A DNA stretch of 43,971 nt from Chara braunii (taxonomy: Eukaryota > Streptophyta > Charophyceae > Charales > Characeae), in contig BFEA01000029.1 in NCBI GenBank assembly GCA_003427395.1, forward strand, positions 79,912 to 123,882. The letters run 5' to 3'. A model generated the notes under the pieces. That model had not been told where the DNA came from. It made no database searches and was given only the letters and a program-made list of their open reading frames with translations. The position numbers and the translations under genes are program-made. Shown in pieces: positions 10,640-21,419 of the stretch; positions within the stretch are counted from its first letter, which is position 1, and every line of letters begins with the position of its first letter.

Positions 10640-12600
10640 CCCGGTCAATCGTACTATGCAAAACCACTTTTCTCAAACTTTTCCTCAGTTCATCCTTCTT
10701 TGTTTGAATTCAAACAACGAAAATATTATATGAGTTTTGCGCATATGTTTTCTTTTACTTCATTTAGATCAAGTCATGAATAAACAAATAAGTTCATAGG
10801 GTTGCATGCATATATAGCAGATTAAGTAGAGGTATGTATTTAATAAGGGTACAATACGTATACATAAGGAACATAAATTAAACCTGCAAATTCCCTGTTT
10901 CCAAAACCTCACCTAGATTCCGGCAGAGCTCCCACAACTGGTGGGGCAATCTTTCACAAAGGCTTTGACGTGGATTACGAGTTTCAAATCCCACATGCCG
11001 TCTTCCTCTCGTGACCAAACACACTAGATTTAAAGTTAGAAGGACAAAAGGAGAAAAATGAAGTCACTCAGATCCCCGCAGGGTGCACTTAGATTCACGT
11101 AAGAGAGCCTTGAAGTCTTGAGTCGTCTTAGGGCCCCACAATGGTGGTCATAAAATGCAGTAAGTTGGCAAAACTACGATCAAAACGCAGAGCAAACGGC
11201 CCTCTGACGGGTCTCGAAGTTGCAATAGTAGCCCCCTTGCAAAGCTTGATAACTTTCCAAAGTCACATCGTGTCAACCTCTGACTAAATAACAGTTACGC
11301 AACCATTTTTTTAGGATGCGTTCAAATAGAGCATGCCCCCTGTGCCCTATTCGAAATGTAGGCGAAACGTGACAAAAGTTCAACAAAACACAGTGCGTTC
11401 AACAACCGTGCGCAATATACAAGCCACCACAACAAAAGTGCAGAGTAAACGACAACAAACACAGCGTGCACAACGAAACACAATATGCATATAGAACAAT
11501 ATACAGCGGTAACCACAACAAATCAACAAAACAAAAGTATCTTTCCCAATCAACGACGTACCAACCTCCGAACCAAGTCACCAATGACAACAACGAGGTC
11601 TTAAACGTCGCGCAATCTTTGCGGAAAGCAACAACGGTCTTCTAGAATGCAACAATAATCTGTCGGGATACTCCGATCACGGTTAAGAAATTGACAACAA
11701 GCTTTCTGGAAAATCAGCAACAAGTGGTAGTTAAAAATTCTGCCACAGTATGTGGATAAAAACAACAATAGACTTGTTGTTGAAAGACCGACGAATGTCA
11801 ATTTGGGAAGCAGCAACCTCATTGCTCAGAGACCATCAACCTTGTTAGTGTGACAAAATCGAACCCCACTGTGCATAAAAATCAAGAAAGAGTTCTCAAT
11901 CTGACAATCCTTGCAATGTCTAGACCTGGCGAGTTTCCAGAACGACCATGCACCTTTTTTATCACGAATACGGCCCGCCCAAGCAAGGATCTTCAACCTT
12001 ATGCCGCCTGCCCTTTCTCTCCTCACTCAATTTCCGTCCACTTGGTCCCACTCTTCTCGACACTAATCACCACTTTTCAAATTCTCAACAGGCGGTGCGC
12101 ACACTCTAACTCCTCACAACAAATCATGGTTGGCGGACGTCGCACCCAACAAGTAAGTGTTTCCCCACTTCCAACTCCATTGTCGCTACTTACTCCCGTT
12201 TTATTACCCCTCCTTTATTCATTAGATCTGGCCCGGTTCCCCATCCAGGTGCATGGTATGGTAGATTACGGACGCTCACATTATGAGAAGAAACACAACG
12301 TACGACAAAGTAGTTTCGATAATCGATTTTAAGCAATAGTGCGTTCTCCACCCTCATCGGCATGACTATCACAGTCAAAGTCAGCACGACCGCTAGAAAG
12401 AGGATTAATACATCTAGTGGTTTAACAACCGCAAGCAACAAGATGATCCAAGACAACAACGCACAAAGTAAGACTATTAGGAGTAAATGCTCAATTGCTA
12501 CAAACAACGGCACAACCAATGACCTTGATGACAAGTACGACAAGATCATGATCACTACGAGTACCAACGGTGTGCCCTTGCCCGACTACTCACCAATTGT
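10640..12600. other. unassigned DNA, CAACAA-rich in its middle
   Basis: Bases 11390-11830 are rich in CAACAA and ACAACA words without a fixed period. A 160-codon open frame spans 11850-12332 on the plus strand. It has no motif I recognise, and a frame of that length can arise by chance in this composition, so it is not called a gene. Confidence 0.4.
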
Positions 12601-12616
12601 GCTAAATTGAGGATTC

Positions 12617-12733
12617 AATCTTCCGCTATAAAATAGAAAGATACACCAACAAAATTTAATGCCTGCTACTTCACCCACTTGCAAACGGGAAAGCGATGAT
12701 GAATCTTTCCGCTAGAATATGGAAAGATACACG
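12617..12733. repeat. two-copy hairpin repeat, 86-bp spacing
   Basis: Two related segments (12617-12646 and 12702-12733) read AATCTT-CCGCTA-AATA-GAAAGATACAC. In the second, ATCTTTCC pairs exactly with GGAAAGAT; in the first the pairing is imperfect. The design is like the other hairpin repeats in this window. Confidence 0.6.
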
Positions 12734-12961
12734 GCTAAGATCGAGGTAGAAAAAAATACCAGTAAGTTCTCCTTCTCCCTGCCCTCACTCTAACAAGTTC
12801 CACCTGTTGTGCTCAAAGGAGTGAAAAATGAATTATCGCTAGAGCCTGGTCAGATGTGTTCCTCGACCACCACGACGGACAAGGCCAGGATCATGACGAT
12901 GACAACACCTGAGTTCCAACGGCGACCACGACTCCACGAGCAACAACAGAAGCTCAACGGT

Positions 12962-13498
12962 ATGGGTCATAGCAGAAAGCAGGGAAAGCTTGCATGCATG
13001 GCGCGGATACAGAAAAGAAAAAGACACCAAAACAACTACGTCCCATGCATTTTGGTTTTAGAGTTATTTTAAGATTGAAAAATTCAAATGCAATATTACC
13101 GTGCCGAATTGGGCGCGCAAAAATCCTACGTTTATCTAACTTCTTACTGAAAATTCACAGATCTTTCAAGGGCGAGTCCGGGAATATCTACTTGCAAGAA
13201 AGGACACCTCAAGGGGAAAAGCGCCCGTAATTTCTGGAGTTCCCAACTGCCAGACAAAATTCTTAGCACGCTCGCAAAAGGGCACGTAATTCCTACGTAG
13301 ATGCATGAATTGCTGAAAAAAAATTGCAAGGAAGTCCAAAAGAAACATCGTCTTAGACGTGGGAGGGTCTGGTTGAACTGCGATTTCGTGCACTGCGATG
13401 ATATCAAAAAGAGGGATACCTGAAAAGCCCAAGAGAGATCCGAAAAGCGAAAATTCAGGGCTTCAAAAGATCATTTGGGTACGGAAGTTGGTGCATCA
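12962..13498. repeat. LTR-like direct repeat A (537 bp)
   Basis: Aligns without gaps over most of its length to 24928-25458 in the same orientation, about 82% identical from 13161 to 13430. Both copies begin TGGGTCATAGC and end G-TGGT-CATCA, giving the TG...CA termini typical of LTRs, and they flank the minus-strand gypsy region. The open frames inside are matched in the other copy, but differences fall evenly over the three codon positions, so I read it as non-coding. Flanking 5-bp target duplications are not evident. Confidence 0.6.
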
Positions 13499-13670
13499 TA
13501 TATGTCACATTTAGGGGGTTCCAAAATGATGCTATCTCCTTATTGCATGCAAATAAGCTCAACTAATTTATATGAGAAAGAGAGGGAAGGAGAGAGAGGA
13601 ACCCAGCGTATGAACAAGCAGAGGAGCGCATATTGCCACATCAGTGAGCGGAGAGAGAGATACACGTGCT

Positions 13671-13711
13671 GACACGAACTTCAATTGAAATATCCTCATG
13701 AAGTTCGTTGA
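13671..13711. repeat. inverted repeat, perfect 10-bp arms
   Basis: ACGAACTTCA (13674-13683) is the exact reverse complement of TGAAGTTCGT (13699-13708). Imperfect pairing continues outwards (CACG-TGCTGAC with TGACGTGCCGTG). Role unknown. Confidence 0.6.
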
Positions 13712-14239
13712 CGTGCCGTGTCGATGATCGTCCATTGTTCAGAAGTGCCTTGTCGTCTTCCAGATGGCATCATCTGGATCTAGCTTGCCATCTCATTGGT
13801 TCTCCGCTCAGTTGTAAGTAACGAGGAGGTGAGAGGGAGGGGTTTGGGACCATTCTGGGGGATGTGGGGGAAAATAATCAGATGCTTCGTCACCGAGATC
13901 AACGAAACGACGATCCGGTAAGTGAGGGAAGATTGATGATTAGGTCGGGGAAGAGAAGCGAGGTATTCAACATAAAGGGTGAGGATCGTGCGCAGGGTGT
14001 TATGGCGTAGGGACTCATAATCTTCCACCGCGGGGAAGGTCCCGAAAATTATGCAATACAACTTTATATATTTGTATTGCCTTCATGCAACATTGAAGAG
14101 AAGAATATAGAGAGGGAAGGAGGGAGCGGCATTGGGGTGGACTTCGCAGAGCAGGCGAGCAATACAATGACGATAGAAAATATGGCTAGCGAAGATACGG
14201 TAATCAAGGGGAAAGTCGATGTGGGGGATCAAAGAAAAT

Positions 14240-15210
14240 AAAAGGTAATCAAGAGGGCGCAGGAAAACGAAAAATTGACGGAGCACTCTTGCTGGGAGGA
14301 GGGCGGGGACGAAGCGCGGAGGGGACAAAGGAGGAAAGAGATGGTGAGTGAGACTGGCGGCAGCTGTAGGAGGATTGTGCGCCATTGTGGCGGCTAGCCA
14401 GTTCTTCAGGAAGCTCAAGATTCCACGCGGAATCCGCCAGTATGAAGAGGCACGAATTTGTTGGTGGCCCTACTCTCAGTTCCCCCGTCAATGGTTCGTT
14501 CTCCTCGTCCTCACTCTCTACTTCTTCTTCATCGCCGTCCTTTTCCGTTGTGGAGTCGGCTTCAGCTTCCTCGTCCTCTGCTCCTGCTTTCTAATCGGGG
14601 AGGGCAATTGATTCAGGATCATCGTCGGACAACATTTCCCCGTTGTCTCTGTGAGCTGCCCGTAAGTCTCCCAGACCAGAGTTGTCGGGGGAGACTTCGT
14701 CCAAGTCCATAAAGTTTCACTCGGTTGGGTCGTGTTGGGCTAGGAAGTGTCCAACGTCTTCCGTGCAGCTAGTCCAGATGACCGTCGACACTAGTGTCCG
14801 CTCCAAGGTTAAAATAATTGGCTCTGTCTGGCTCGGATCATTAGGATTGAAGGAGATGATGCTTAGAGGTAGATCGTCCACGATCTGCACCAAGACAACA
14901 ACCACTCTTCCTCGTTGTGCCACCTCACCAAACAGGAGTTCCACCAGAAGTCTAGTTGTATCGGACGACCACACTTGGGCTAGGAGTAGAGTAGTCTCGT
15001 TCGGAAAGATCACCTCTCGATTTTCGTAATAGCGCGCCCAATGAGCCTTCATCAAGAGTAGACAGCTGCTCGTGGTCACAAATCCAACCCAATCACGGAT
15101 ATATCGAGGATGAAAGGGAGTGGTGGCTATTTGACGAATTTCAAGAGAGGAGGGGATCGACCCAAGACGGCCAGAGAGTTGGAATATTAGAGGGGAGAGA
15201 GAAGGTAGAG
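14240..15210 (-). pseudogene. unrecognised coding-like frame with acidic tail, downstream of pol
   Basis: A single minus-strand frame runs from about 15200 to 14250 with only two stops: TGA at 14717-14719 and TAG at 14591-14593. The first part has a non-repetitive composition with runs such as KAHWARYYENREVIFPNE and LLVELLFGEVAQRGRV. After the first stop comes a strongly acidic stretch (14490-14590, mostly Glu/Asp/Ser). An upstream frame at 15711-15415 in another phase may be part of the same gene, either across a frameshift or an intron. It lies downstream of integrase on the same strand and inside the LTR-like repeats, so it may be an extra 3' ORF of the element or a captured host gene. I do not recognise the family. 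Confidence 0.5.
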
Positions 15211-15951
15211 ATGCAATTCATCTGTGAGGAGGGTGGAAAGGATAAAGAGCAGGAAGCAGTAGGGTCAGTGGATCCGAGGTACTGGATCGCAGTGAGAAAG
15301 TGTCGATGCACTCCGTACCCACTACTTGATCGCCTGGTCAGGCCAGCCGCTGACGTCAATCTGTCACCAGTTCACGCCCCCACTCGTAGAGGCTGCATAT
15401 CACGTCGTGTGCCTCTAAGTGTCAATGCTGCACAAATCGTCGTTGAACATGACAATAATTGTCACGTCACTTTGCCCTGGCCAATCGAAAGGGAAAAACG
15501 TTGATGTCTCCACCAGGATCACCACTGAACCACGACTCAGATATGTCGAGATCGTTGCTTCCGCTGTTGCATGCCTAGCTTGTCGGCTGAAGAGCTGCAC
15601 AAATCGCAGTAGATCGGGGTTGAGTCGCGGATGAACCACGTGGCGAAATTGCAGGGATGATCGGGGTTGAAGAAGTTGAGCAAAGATGGCTGGTTCAAGT
15701 GCGAAACTCATGGCGGTGGCTGCAAGCGAAAAGTATCAAATGAAAAAGAGGAAGGAAGGGCAAGATCTTTGTCTTGAGTAGATAGAGATGAGGAAAAAGA
15801 AGCGAGAAGATTAGGGGAGGGAAGAGGGTGAAGATACGAGATATGGCGGACAATAGGAAGGGAGTTACGGCTGGCACCCGTTTCCGGTCCGATGCGCACC
15901 GTATCGGCCCCGTTAGGACCAAGTTCAACTAAGTGAAAGCAGTTAGAAAAC

Positions 15952-16500
15952 TTAGGAGCGAGTTTTCGATCGTACATATTTATGTAGCTGGACCAGGTCC
16001 CCTAATTTATACCGGATTTGAGGGTCCGCATTCTTGTTCCGGGCCTCATAGCTACGGATTTGTCTGTTGTGGGCCAATTCGGTCATCCTTTGTCTTTTAT
16101 GGGTCAATCTAGGAACTTCTTTTTCCATTAATTCGACGTACCTTTTAGCCTTAGCCTTAAAGGACGCCTGCGTGTTCTTTCCCCGTGGCTCGACACTTTT
16201 TGAGGTATCTCGATTGACAACACAGGGAATACTGTTGGTCCGTAATTGGAAAGGGGTGAACCCTGTCGTTTCGTGAGGGGTGACCCAGTGAATTCCAATG
16301 ATTTGGTACACTATCTCGGACCAGGGACGCGTCTTGTTAGCTGCTAGATTCCGGCGTAGGGCGGTTGTAATTATGAAGTTGCATTTTCTGCAAGTCCGTT
16401 GGATTGGGAGACATATGGAGCAGTGTGTCGGAGGGTGCCGCCTCTTTGTGTCAGCAGTTCCTCTACCTCAACCTTAAACTCGGACCCATTATCGGTTAAA
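15952..16500 (-). pseudogene. integrase core, C-terminal part
   Basis: The minus strand encodes DNGSEF (second catalytic Asp at 16491-16493), then PYVSQSNGLAEN with the catalytic Glu at 16386-16388. A frame at 16311-15952 follows with HWVTPHETTGFTPFQLR, typical of the stretch after the core, and GDLVQL near its end as in the gypsy C-terminal region. The two pieces need a frame change at about 16330. Confidence 0.8.
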
Positions 16501-16767
16501 CCACTAGTACTTCCTAAAGTCGTACCCATTAATAAGCCATAATTTTATAAAACGTACGATCCACTATAAAAGCGTCCAAGTTCGTCCGACTAGAAATGTT
16601 TCTACTCTATTTGTTTTCACCGCCAATATCTGGGCCAAGTACTAATGGTTTAAGATCCCCTTTGTATTTAGATAGATATTAAGGAATCGGTCGATATAGG
16701 TAGCTATTTTCGAGGCCTTGCGTGAAAATAAAGCCTCAACCATACATATCGCTCTTTGTTTCCAGTG

Positions 16768-16852
16768 GACGATTAGCGGGACTCGAAACCACAAGGAGCG
16801 AAGAGTCGTCATTTCCTAAGTATTGTGTGTAGACCAATTTCGCCATAGTCGC
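16768..16852 (-). pseudogene. tRNA-Leu(UAG)-like sequence
   Basis: The reverse complement begins GCGACTATGGCGAAATTGGT, the usual D-arm start of an organellar class II tRNA-Leu. The anticodon loop reads CTTAGGA (UAG), followed by a variable arm and GGTTTCGAGTCCC for the T arm. Length about 85, as expected for Leu. The acceptor stem has one mismatch. Probably a degenerate mitochondrial copy. Confidence 0.6.
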
Positions 16853-16927
16853 TTCTTTCAGGTATATGTATACAAGTTAATTGCCTGACAGAAGTATAAG
16901 CATGTCTACCCCACTTCGTGGCCTTAT

Positions 16928-17005
16928 GGGTATAGCAGGATTTGAACCTGTGACCATTAGGTTAAAAACCCAACTTGAATGCTCTACTAACTAAGCTATG
17001 CACCC
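16928..17005 (-). pseudogene. tRNA-Lys(UUU)-like sequence
   Basis: The reverse complement starts GGGTGCATAGCTTAGTTAGT and ends GGTTCAAATCCTGCTATACCCA, very like plant mitochondrial tRNA-Lys. The anticodon loop contains TTT. It is 78 bases rather than about 73, with about five extra bases on the 5' side of the anticodon stem, which would disturb folding. Confidence 0.7.
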
Positions 17006-17015
17006 AAAATCCAGA

Positions 17016-17089
17016 TAGGCTTAGTAGGTTTTGAACCTACAATATTACCATTATGAGCGGTGTGTTTGAACCAATTGAACTATAAGCCA
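17016..17089 (-). pseudogene. tRNA-Ile(CAU)-like sequence
   Basis: The reverse complement reads GGCTTATAGTTCAATTGGTT at the start, anticodon loop CTCATAA, T stem GTAGG/CCTAC and acceptor end TAAGCCTA. The form matches plant mitochondrial trnI(CAU). The acceptor pairs except at the first position, and the anticodon stem has one mismatch and one wobble. Confidence 0.7.
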
Positions 17090-17160
17090 AAAAACTTGCT
17101 TCATAAATAACAAAACTAACTCAAGGGTGGTATTCGTAAGACCAGGATTTCCAACCATTT

Positions 17161-17433
17161 TTAATGGGTATATAATTTCATTAAAACACGAATAGATTCA
17201 AAAGTTTCACCACTAGGCTCGAAGAAAGAGTTCGAATAAACTTCTATGTATTTTGAAAAACGATCAATTACAACCAACAAAATTAAATATTCGCAATGAT
17301 TAGGGCCAAGTGGCACGTCGATATCTGTCGTATCCACATTGACACGCTGGAATGAGTGTTCTATTACTGTCGGAATTATGGTATTTGACTTGCGGATCGG
17401 GGACTCGACAATTACCGACAACGTGCCTAACAT
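17161..17433 (-). pseudogene. integrase core, N-terminal part
   Basis: A frame contains VNVDTT (first catalytic Asp at 17332-17334) and LVVIDRFSKYIEVYS, the classic gypsy integrase signature. It ends just where the tRNA-bearing insertion begins. In the next frame upstream (about 17420-17360) NIRKDVRHVVGNCRV is recognisable as the end of the HHCC zinc-binding region, with Pro in place of the last Cys. A frameshift therefore separates zinc finger and core. Confidence 0.8.
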
Positions 17434-17532
17434 CTTTGCGAATATTGGATTAGAACCATTGATTCGATCGATAGTTCCTTCCGTGACACGTATTGCAAAA
17501 TGAACTACTTGTTCCTCGTGAGCGGATCGGGT

Positions 17533-17856
17533 TCAATCGTACAATTGAAACGGATCTGGAAGCGTCAACCATAATTCCGATCCGTCTGTTTTATGATTCT
17601 CTAGATGGTCATTGATCCATCGATAATCTTGAGATATCTCGGATGCACAACATTTGCCATGCTTTGTGTGACCCTCTAGTGATCTGCCATTTAGGATTTT
17701 ATCTGTCCAGACTTCTGTTCGTCGGAACTTCTCATCATAATCGGGTCTGTCAGTTCGAGCGGCCTCGAATCGAGCTTCCGTGGGATGTTTATTTGCACGA
17801 CATAAGAGGAGACTTTCATACCTTGCTAACCGTTCAATATTGAATGCATGCAACAT
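17533..17856 (-). pseudogene. RNase H to integrase linker
   Basis: An open frame of 107 codons lies between the RNase H and integrase signatures on the same strand (for example YDEKFRRTEVWTDKILNGR). It has no motif I can name. Its position fits the connecting region of a gypsy pol. Confidence 0.45.
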
Positions 17857-18105
17857 TTATGCGATTGATGTATGTGGCAAAATCGACCCAATCGACAAAT
17901 CCGAAATCGTGGGGATGAAAATCCACTCCGAACACTCGAGAAATACATGTGCAAAAATAACAAAATTTATCCGGGAGATATGAAAAGAATGAAGGGTCAG
18001 GGAGTTGAGAAGGGTAGAAAGATCGGGGAGAGAGGAGGGAGCAGTCATCCCTCACTTGCATGAGTGAACTCAGTGAAGATTCAAACCCTCTGAATGATAT
18101 CCACC

Positions 18106-18453
18106 TTATTGTACTGGCTCGCTTTTCGATTCCAGATCGTTCCACGCGGTCACCTCCTCATTTGCGGGGACCTCGTTAGGCCGATGCAGACGTGTCAGTC
18201 CGTAAGTGTTTCCGTGTCCTTCGTGCTTCATGTGGCGAATGCCAAATTCCATGCTCTGCAACGTGGCGACCCTTTTTCCCATCATACCAGAGTAATCCTT
18301 CGACTTCTTCAAGAGCAAGAGCAGCTCGTGATTCGTGATCAATGTAAACTTTCGGCCATATACGTAGGTTTGGAAATAACTGATTCCCCACAAGGCAACA
18401 AAGCATTCCCCCGCAGACACTATCTTTGACTCATACTTCACCACGTGTTCCAA
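18106..18453 (-). pseudogene. RNase H domain
   Basis: A 115-codon frame contains ALWGISYFQTYVYGRKFTL followed by ITNHELL, matching the gypsy RNase H segment that normally reads A.......R.YLYG..F.L.TDH..L. The usual TDH is TNH here, so a catalytic-region Asp is lost. The later GIRHMKHEGHGN corresponds to the region before the integrase linker. Confidence 0.8.
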
Positions 18454-18606
18454 CTTATCTAAGCCAAAATCGCCGAGATCACATCAGGCTGTCAATCGGT
18501 GATGAGAATAAAAGGTTTTTTTATGGGTCCGGTTTCATAAGAATAGGGATCGAAGTCAGAGTCGCCTTGAGTTCTGAAAACGCTTAATTGCCTTGAGGAA
18601 TACATA

Positions 18607-18825
18607 TCAACGATTGATTTTTTTTTTCAGCAAGTTTATGAGGGGTCCCGCGATTGCTGCTAATCCCTTGATAAGCCTTCCGTAGTACGAAGCCAGTCTT
18701 AGGAATGTATGAAATTGTGTAAACGACGTGGGAACCGACGCGTCTCTAACTGCTTGTACCTTATGAAGCTCCGACTGCATGTTTTTATCGATAACCAGGT
18801 GTCCCCAAAATGAGATCTTTGTCAA
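18607..18825 (-). pseudogene. reverse transcriptase thumb / RNase H connection
   Basis: The frame encodes FWGHLVIDKNM, FHTFLRLASYYGRLIKG and AAIAGPLINLLKKK. These match the conserved FLG.V.., FLGL..YYRRFI.GFA..A.PL..L.KK stretch that follows the YxDD box in Ty3/gypsy elements. Confidence 0.85.
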
Positions 18826-18869
18826 AAAGAACTGACACTTCTCAAGAGGAACTTTAAAATCTGTGTTTT

Positions 18870-19100
18870 TAAACGGGTGCAGTGTCCACTCAATGTGCTA
18901 GATATGACCCTCATAGGTACTTGACTACACCAAAATATCATTCATGTACAAAATCACAAAGTAGTTAATAATACTTTGCGCTAACTGCTTTTTCTGCACG
19001 AAGTTCTAGAAAGTCATGTTCATCATGCCTTGAAACGTAGGTGGTGCATTACAGATGCTCATCGAATCCATTGTCATGTCCCTTCAAAAAGGACGAACGC
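18870..19100 (-). pseudogene. reverse transcriptase palm with mutated YxDD box
   Basis: On the minus strand, NAPPTFQGMMNMTF (usual form NAP.TFQ..MN..F) lies near 19060-19015 and ILYMNDILV near 18930-18955. The box at 18937-18948 reads Tyr-Met-Asn-Asp where Tyr-x-Asp-Asp is required. TAG follows the Val, and another in-frame TAG lies between the two motifs. Catalytic activity would be lost. Confidence 0.85.
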
Positions 19101-19527
19101 TGTTTTCGGATGATCTTCCTGTTTTACGAGAAGACAATAAAAACTATAACAGATATCAAATTTGCTGAAAAAAAACTTGACATCCAATCGCATCCAATAG
19201 TTCATCAATCCAAAAGAGAGGATAAACATTTTTAATCGTGATATCGTTTGGTTTTCGATAATCAATGCAGATCAAAATTTCTTCCGTCTTCTTGGGTATA
19301 ATCACTACTTGGAATGACCAATGTCCAATAGCGGGTTGAATCCACCTATTAGCTTCAAACTCTTTGACTCGACGAAACGTGGCAAATCGCTGCGTCGGAG
19401 AGTATGATCGGTATCGGGTGCAGCTAATCGACGGATGGTTTTCCATAAGGATTTCGTGCTCAATCACATTTGTCAGCCCGATGTCGTGATTATGCACTCT
19501 CAGTACTATTGCGTAGGTATGCAACAC
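19074..19527 (-). pseudogene. reverse transcriptase N-terminal half
   Basis: The frame at 19527-19156 holds VKEFEANRWIQPAIGHWSF, VVIIPKKTE, CIDYRKPNDITIKNVYP and IDELLDAIG, the standard fingers and palm start of gypsy RT. The next block, SKFDICYSFYCLLVKQEDH and KTAFVLFEG, is in another frame (19265-19074), so a frameshift lies near 19160. Confidence 0.9.
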
Positions 19528-20479
19528 ATCTTGTAAAAACTTCGTATTTCTTTGAGGACATGAGACGGGACGTCAACCATCGGATGAGTACTGAAGATAT
19601 CGGGTTGGATCTCAAACCAATAAGGGTTGTCGGAGACATTCCTTTTACATTGAAAAATATTGAACTGCTGGTTCGAACTGAGAACACCGTAGCGAGCATT
19701 TACAATTCCGCGGGACTGACCATCTCAATTTCTTTCTCTTATTTATTAATTCCCAGACCAGTGGTTCTCAACACAATCTTCAATCCCGTTAGCTCCCTCA
19801 TTTCATCCATCAAGTCAAAAAATTAATCAATCGGTGCTTCTGCATTTTCCTTGATTAGTCCTACCATTGCATCTTTCATGAGTAAGGGTCGAGGAAAAGA
19901 GACAGTCGGGGAAAAGAGGCAGAGAGGTCTAGATATTGTGTCATCTGCTGGTATCTCTCCCGGAGGGACAACGTGCCTTTGTACAAAGTGAGAGGGGGGT
20001 CCAAGAGGTTAGTCATATCAGCGATTTGCCGTATTGGTTCTCAGAGGAGCAAGGCCGAAGAGATTTGAGTCTCTGTGATAGTAGAAAAGGACAACGGGGG
20101 CGAGGGGACGAAGTTAGATCGAGTCCCTATTTGAAAAAAATACGCATTTTTTTTTAAATCATCCGAAATGTAAAAAGAGTCGAATCAACTCATCCCTTTT
20201 TTTTTCCGTTGGCATGGTCCAATAGTTCCGCGTAATCACTCTCATCGTACTCTTCATCTCCAAAGAAAGAGGTCCTTCGTTGCTTTTTTTGACAGGTCGG
20301 TCTCGATTTCTTCCGATCTCGTCTCCTGTGTTCCGATTATTCCTACCCGTATGGACGTATCGGTCGTTCCCACAAGCTTCTTTAGGGGACGCATAGAAAG
20401 GCGTAGAGAAACTGTCTACGGTTTTCTGTCTGCGTGGGTGACTCGGAAGAATGAGTTATTTGGAATAGAATTACAGTAG

Positions 20480-20770
20480 TGCCCCTACAACCATTGCCCT
20501 GAGCAATCCTAGTAACACTGAATACGATTGTACTTCAATTACCAACGCATTTAATAACACATGTACTCGCCCAATCTTGATGGCAACATTTTCAATCGTC
20601 TCGATGATGTGGATTGTTTTTTCATATGTTGAGACATAGTTATCTTTTCACGACGGGGGAAAAATGAAGTTTAACCGTCGAGTGTTTCGAACCGTGTCGA
20701 CCGAAAACACTATGACAGATGACCGAGTATCTACTAAAGCATTCAACGACTTCCCCCATTCAACGACTTC
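20480..20770 (-). pseudogene. retroviral-type aspartic protease
   Basis: The minus strand near 20730-20700 reads ALVDTRSSVIVFS, the protease active site with Arg in place of Gly in DTG. A later segment (about 20560-20510) reads SYSVLLGLLRAMVVGA, resembling the Y.VLLG...... motif at the end of the domain. A 17-bp tandem duplication just upstream shifts the frame. Confidence 0.75.
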
Positions 20771-20774
20771 CCCC
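20741..20774. repeat. 17-bp tandem duplication causing a frameshift
   Basis: ATTCAACGACTTCCCCC occurs twice in a row (20741-20757, 20758-20774). Because 17 is not a multiple of three, the minus-strand frame coming from 21078 hits TGA at 20743 instead of running into the protease active site. Confidence 0.9.
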
Positions 20775-21078
20775 ATATCTCGCAATCATATTCCACGTTT
20801 TTCCACAGAATCAGTCGGACGTGGATAAAGTGATCTTTCTCCACATATGAAATTGTTACTATCTGGGTGGCCACGTACTCTCCCTGGTTTTCCATAGAGT
20901 TAATGACAATTATGGTATCGGTCGAGGAGGGTACAAATTCCGCCATCTCCTTCATCTTCTTTAACATCCCTTGGACACGCTGGTAGGTGAATCTCTTCTG
21001 ATTTTTTTGACATAGCAGCAGGAGTTCGTCGTTTACAGCTCGAAATATGGTTAGCAGGTGACCAACGGGGACAAACAC
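20743..21078 (-). pseudogene. gag-protease junction region
   Basis: A 111-codon frame with a lysine-rich helix-like part (RVQGMLKKMKEMAEF) followed by DTIIVINSMEN and a stretch leading to the protease. No zinc finger here. It is in line with the protease once the 17-bp duplication is discounted. Function of this segment unknown. Confidence 0.55.
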
Positions 21079-21419
21079 TCATATATCTAATCTTTTTAAA
21101 ATTTGTAAGACATCGATTTCTCCTCTCCGGAATTGAGGACCGGATTCCGATTCGCGTTCCACCTCTTCAAGCTCATCTTTTCCGGGCCGAATGAGTCCAA
21201 TTAGTCCTACCAACAGGAGGTACTCGGTTGGATCGACAACATTTGCAGCTCAAATGAAGTCCCAGAAGTTGTCGCAATTATATCCGATTGCGTGGGAGGA
21301 TGTGGGGAAGGGGAACCATTCCCTACTTCACCTGTTCCTTAAAGTGGGATGGTTACTCGTCCTTAATTAGTGGCCATATGCGCAGCCGCAGGAGGGAGTT
21401 GATTCCTCTTGGGAAGAGG

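Larger units (their letters stand above)
16505..17165 (-). other. insertion inside the integrase core, with mitochondrial-type tRNA-like sequences
   Basis: About 650 bp separates the two halves of the integrase core, where only a few codons are expected. It contains three minus-strand tRNA-like sequences in the order Ile, Lys, Leu. This fits a nuclear copy of mitochondrial DNA (NUMT) inserted into the element. The part at 16505-16760 is not clearly organellar and could include rearranged integrase sequence. Confidence 0.55.

Noticed and set aside
11850-12332. 160-codon open frame on the plus strand
   Set aside because: No recognisable domain, proline/serine/leucine-rich, no neighbouring signals. 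Frames of this size occur by chance here.
13166-13432. 88-codon minus-strand frame conserved with one of equal length at 25126-25392
   Set aside because: Start and stop match, but the roughly 50 differences between the copies are spread over all three codon positions. It reflects the duplicated LTR-like repeat, not a protein.
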